DNA of 64,000 nt, taken from positions 124,001 through 188,000 of the IMG/VR virus record IMGVR_UViG_3300049043_000112. One strand, given 5' to 3'. A program made the position numbers and the translations under genes. Each line of letters begins with the position of its first letter. Positions within the stretch are counted from its first letter, which is position 1. The DNA comes from a virus. Below the pieces are notes generated by a model. It was not told where the DNA came from. It was given only the letters and a program-made list of their open reading frames with translations, and did not search any database. Shown here piece after piece: positions 61,124-64,000 of this stretch.

Positions 61124-63042
61124 TAGATAAAGATAAAGTCTAAGGAATTTAATGTAGAATTATGTTGAATTTCAAAACGATTTGTTGAACCACTTGCCTG
61201 AACACCAACAGTACCAATCACGTCCAAGGTTTCTCTTGGTACTGCTGTTCCAATTCCAACTTCACCACTTACGTAAGCACCACCAGTAACTTGCAATCTT
61301 TGACTTGCAGTTCCAGTGCTTGTACCACTACCAATGAGTACTGGTCCATTGGTGAATGTCGAAACACCAGTAACACGAAGTTGTGTAAGTGTTCCAACAG
61401 AAGTCAGTGAAGAGTTAACAACTCCAGCACCTAAAGTTGTTGCAGATAATACATCAGTACCATTAATCTTATAGGTCTTTCCGGAAGGAAGATTGAAGTT
61501 TTCACTAGACTTCAGAGCATCATTTGTGAAATCATAAGTGAAGGTCTTACGAATATTCGTAGAACCAATTCCAATTCCAGCACCATCAAGAAGAGTATTT
61601 GATGCAACTGTGGTCGCAATACCAACATTGAAGTCAGCAAGTTCAATTGTTGATGAATTAACAATAAACTGAGTACCGTCTACATAAAGGTCTCCCTTAA
61701 TTCTAACTGCCCCAGTATTATCACCAACTCCAGCAGGGTCGATGGTAATCGTTGATGGTCCAGTAATTGAACCACTTGTAATATTAATTCCAGTACCAGA
61801 AGCGCCAGTTGAAAACTGAGTTGCAGTAATAATTCCTGATGAATTAATATAAGTAGCATTCAGATTGGTAATCGTACCGACACCAGTATAATTTAAGTTG
61901 GTACCACTGATTGTCGTAACAACACCAGTAACAATATTACCAGTTGTAAAATTGCCTGTTGTGTATGATACATTTACACCATTGAGAGTAGTGATACTTC
62001 CAAGAGTGCTATTCAGTGTTGCAATTGTACCAACACCAGTATAGTTTAAGTTAGTACCACTGATTGTGGTAACAACACCAGTGACGACATTTGCAGTTCC
62101 TAAGTTACCAGTCGTGTATGTTAAGTTAGTACCACTTAATGTGGCAATCGTACCAATACCACTGTAGTTCAGAGTGGTACCAGAAATTGTGGTAACAATA
62201 CCAGTAACAATATTTGCAGTTCCTAAGTTACCAGTTGTATAAGTGAGATTGGTACCACTTAAAGTTGCGACAGTACCAATGCCACTATAACTAATATCAG
62301 TTCCTCTTAAGGTGGTAACAACACCAACTACAACGTTTGCTGTTCCTAAGTTGCCAGTTGTATACGTTAAGTTAGTACCACTTAATGTAGCAATCGTACC
62401 AATGCCACTATAATTTAAAGTAGTACCAGTAATACTTGTTACTAGACCACTAACAATATTAGCAGTGCCCAAGTTACCAGTGGTGTATGTTAAGTTAGTA
62501 CCACCTACCGTAGCAATCGTACCAATACCACTGTAGTTTAGATTAGTACCAGTAATACTTGTAACAACACCAGTTACAATATTTCCAGTTGTAAAATTAC
62601 CATTGTTAAAGGTAAGATTTGTACCACTGGCAGTAATCAGTACACTATTAACACTATTGAAGTTGGTAATACTACCAGTTCCAGTGTAGTTTAAATTAAC
62701 ACCTCTTACGGTGTCAATCGTACCATCAGCATAAAAGAGTTCTGAACCATATAGAATTGCAATCGTACCAACACCAGAACTGACCTGTCCACTGAATGTT
62801 CTAGCAGTTACAACTCCAGTAAAAAGTCCATCACCAACAACAGACAATTTTGAAGTTGGAATTGTTGTACCAATTCCAAGATTGCGATCAATATAAACGT
62901 CACCAAAAACATCTAAAGAAGTGCTTGCATTTGTTGTTGCAATACCAACTCTTCCAGTTACATCAAGTACTGTCTGATTTTCGGTATAAGAACTAATACC
63001 AACTTTAATTTTTTGTTGTCTGCCGCTGGTATATTTTGCCAT
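61123..63042 (-). CDS. Giant-repeat tail fibre protein (paralogue of 55214-60223)
   Basis: A 639-residue protein. Starts MAKYTSGRQQKIKVGISSYT, then VGIATTNASTSLDVFGDVYI and a 'SGTNLTYTTGNLGTANIV' repeat region. The C-half has SSGIITATQFSTGASGTGIN, NTGAVRIKGDLYVDGTQFIV, IGIGSTNIRKTFTYDFTND and VGIGTAVPRETLDVIGTVGV, parallel to the 1669-residue protein but shorter. It is probably a second shaft of the same apparatus. Confidence 0.82.
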   Translation of the reverse strand: MAKYTSGRQQKIKVGISSYTENQTVLDVTGRVGIATTNASTSLDVFGDVYIDRNLGIGTTIPTSKLSVVGDGLFTGVVTARTFSGQVSSGVGTIAILYGSELFYADGTIDTVRGVNLNYTGTGSITNFNSVNSVLITASGTNLTFNNGNFTTGNIVTGVVTSITGTNLNYSGIGTIATVGGTNLTYTTGNLGTANIVSGLVTSITGTTLNYSGIGTIATLSGTNLTYTTGNLGTANVVVGVVTTLRGTDISYSGIGTVATLSGTNLTYTTGNLGTANIVTGIVTTISGTTLNYSGIGTIATLSGTNLTYTTGNLGTANVVTGVVTTISGTNLNYTGVGTIATLNSTLGSITTLNGVNVSYTTGNFTTGNIVTGVVTTISGTNLNYTGVGTITNLNATYINSSGIITATQFSTGASGTGINITSGSITGPSTITIDPAGVGDNTGAVRIKGDLYVDGTQFIVNSSTIELADFNVGIATTVASNTLLDGAGIGIGSTNIRKTFTYDFTNDALKSSENFNLPSGKTYKINGTDVLSATTLGAGVVNSSLTSVGTLTQLRVTGVSTFTNGPVLIGSGTSTGTASQRLQVTGGAYVSGEVGIGTAVPRETLDVIGTVGVQASGSTNRFEIQHNSTLNSLDFIFI

Positions 63043-63044
63043 TG

Positions 63045-63386
63045 TTAGTTAAGAGTTTCTAGAATACTTCCTAAGAACTTAATGTCTGTTGCGTTACTTG
63101 CAGAAAGAACAAGCACGTCACCGGATTCAAGAACAAGTTTTCCTGCAAGAAGATTTGCAGTGTCACTTGAAGAAATTGGAAAGTTCTTTAAGATTTCTGT
63201 TGTAACTGCAATTCCAGAGGTTGTTCTCTTATGAGAAAATGAAATTGTTTGAGTATTGCTTCCAATGTTTGCTGCTTGTGCTAAAAGAACAACACCCGTG
63301 TATCCAACGGGTGCTGTATAAATTCCTACTGCACTTGTTGTTGCAACTTTTGTAACCGTCTTAAATACATTTAATGGTAATGCCAT
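63045..63386 (-). CDS. Small structural protein, paralogue of 54880-55206
   Basis: A 113-residue protein with VFKTVTKVATTSAVGIYTAP, VGYTGVVLLAQAANIGSNTQ and LLAGKLVLESGDVLVLSASN. Layout and strand pattern match the 108-residue protein near 55 kb. The start is 4 bases after the upstream gene. Perhaps a fibre collar or cap; inference only. Confidence 0.65.
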   Translation of the reverse strand: MALPLNVFKTVTKVATTSAVGIYTAPVGYTGVVLLAQAANIGSNTQTISFSHKRTTSGIAVTTEILKNFPISSSDTANLLAGKLVLESGDVLVLSASNATDIKFLGSILETLN

Positions 63387-63390
63387 TCTA

Positions 63391-64000
63391 TTAATCTCCT
63401 CCTAATGCTAGAATGAATGGTGTCATTGTGGCGAACAAACTCTTCGAATAGAATGTTCCAGATATGGTTCCAGTGTTTTGATTAACTATGACACCATCAC
63501 CAATTCTAAAGTTACCAGACTGGTCAGTACTTGTGAAAACAACAAGACCACCATTACGAGCATCAGTTTCATTATCTTGAATTGGAACTCCACCTTGAGC
63601 AGGAAGAGCAGAACCAATGTTTGTTCCAGAACCAATGTATTCAAACGAATGCCCAGAAGCTAAAACTCTACTTTGCTTATAAAATGGAACTGTCGAACCA
63701 ACACCAACTGCATAAGGTACATTTTCAGAAACTGTAATTGTAGAAATTCCAGCAGAAATTGGAGTTGCTTGAGTGATTGAATAATATGTTGGAAGTAATT
63801 CTAAAGTCGCTGTTGCTGTATTTATTCCAACATCAGGACCAGCGATTGTGATTGTTGGAGTTGTTGTATATCCTCTTCCACTTGAAACAATATCAATTGC
63901 AATCACACTTCCATTTCTAATTTCTGCGACTGCGGTTGCTTGAACACCCCAATCAGTACTTGGTGCTGAAGATTGTAACAGTTGGAGTTGAAGTATATCC
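63391..64000 (-). CDS. Fibre protein, C-terminal part, cut by window edge, frameshifted
   Basis: The visible frame reads SAPSTDWGVQATAVAEIRNG, SVIAIDIVSSGRGYTTTPTI and then YIGSGTNIGSALPAQGGVPI with RNGGLVVFTSTDQSGNFRIG. Just before SAPST, another frame gives GYTSTPTVTI, so one extra T at 63969-63970 is likely. RVLASGHSFEYIGSG parallels LRASGHTFEYLGYG in the gene at 9133-15971, so it is a module of that type. The N-terminus is outside the window. Confidence 0.65.
   Translation of the reverse strand, partial: DILQLQLLQSSAPSTDWGVQATAVAEIRNGSVIAIDIVSSGRGYTTTPTITIAGPDVGINTATATLELLPTYYSITQATPISAGISTITVSENVPYAVGVGSTVPFYKQSRVLASGHSFEYIGSGTNIGSALPAQGGVPIQDNETDARNGGLVVFTSTDQSGNFRIGDGVIVNQNTGTISGTFYSKSLFATMTPFILALGGD

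Overview
The window looks like part of the genome of a T4-like cyanophage (a contractile-tailed myovirus of picocyanobacteria). It carries recognisable T4 core genes: the replication genes 32, 59 and 33, and the baseplate/tail genes 5, 26, 27, 48, 53, 54 and 4. Alongside them are typical cyanophage companions: PhoH, ThyX, glutaredoxin, DUF1825-, DUF4278- and DUF6433-like proteins, an Mom-like protein, and very large tail-fibre genes. I see no integrase, transposase or CRISPR array. Almost every gene lies on the minus strand. The exception is a short plus-strand block (27379-29763) encoding gp4, a small unknown protein, gp48 and gp53.

Layout, left to right. 1-15971: giant virion adhesin and fibre proteins (a leucine-rich-repeat protein, a tail-collar protein, two paralogous proteins of more than 1000 residues, and a gene of about 6.8 kb ending in a beta-helix). 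16014-17083: a small early region with an acidic protein, three tRNAs, a Phd-like antitoxin and two sigma-70-type promoters. 17089-27338: baseplate hub and central spike (an S74-capped protein, a spike, gp5 OB-domain hub, a gp27-like hub, a GH104-like muramidase fused to an M23 peptidase, a tape-measure-like protein, a gp26-like protein and gp54). 27379-29763: divergent plus-strand gp4/gp48/gp53 block. 29752-38485: replication and nucleotide metabolism, then many small early genes with promoters, terminators and a candidate small RNA. 38514-42917: sulfotransferase, glycosyltransferase and methyltransferase island. 42936-64000: very large fibre genes. Three of them contain about 160 copies of a 17-residue repeat and end in S74 intramolecular-chaperone domains. 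Two more are built from a different degenerate repeat.

How it fits together. Early genes appear to be driven by host-type TTGACA/TATAAT promoters; I found five, all with 17-nt spacers. Virion genes have TATAAATA- or CTAAATAC-like T4 late boxes immediately upstream. DNA handling (gp32, gp59 loader, RecB-like nuclease, PhoH, ThyX, glutaredoxin) sits beside gp33, the late-transcription co-activator. The surface-chemistry island lies directly upstream of the repeat fibres, so it may modify fibres or the host envelope.

Quality warning. At least thirteen genes are interrupted by what look like one-base insertions or deletions, often in short homopolymers, and two more by in-frame TAA codons. In each case the conserved protein continues in the next frame. 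This looks more like sequencing or assembly error than biology, so fragment entries are cross-referenced to their partners. No stretch longer than about 300 bases lacks a gene.
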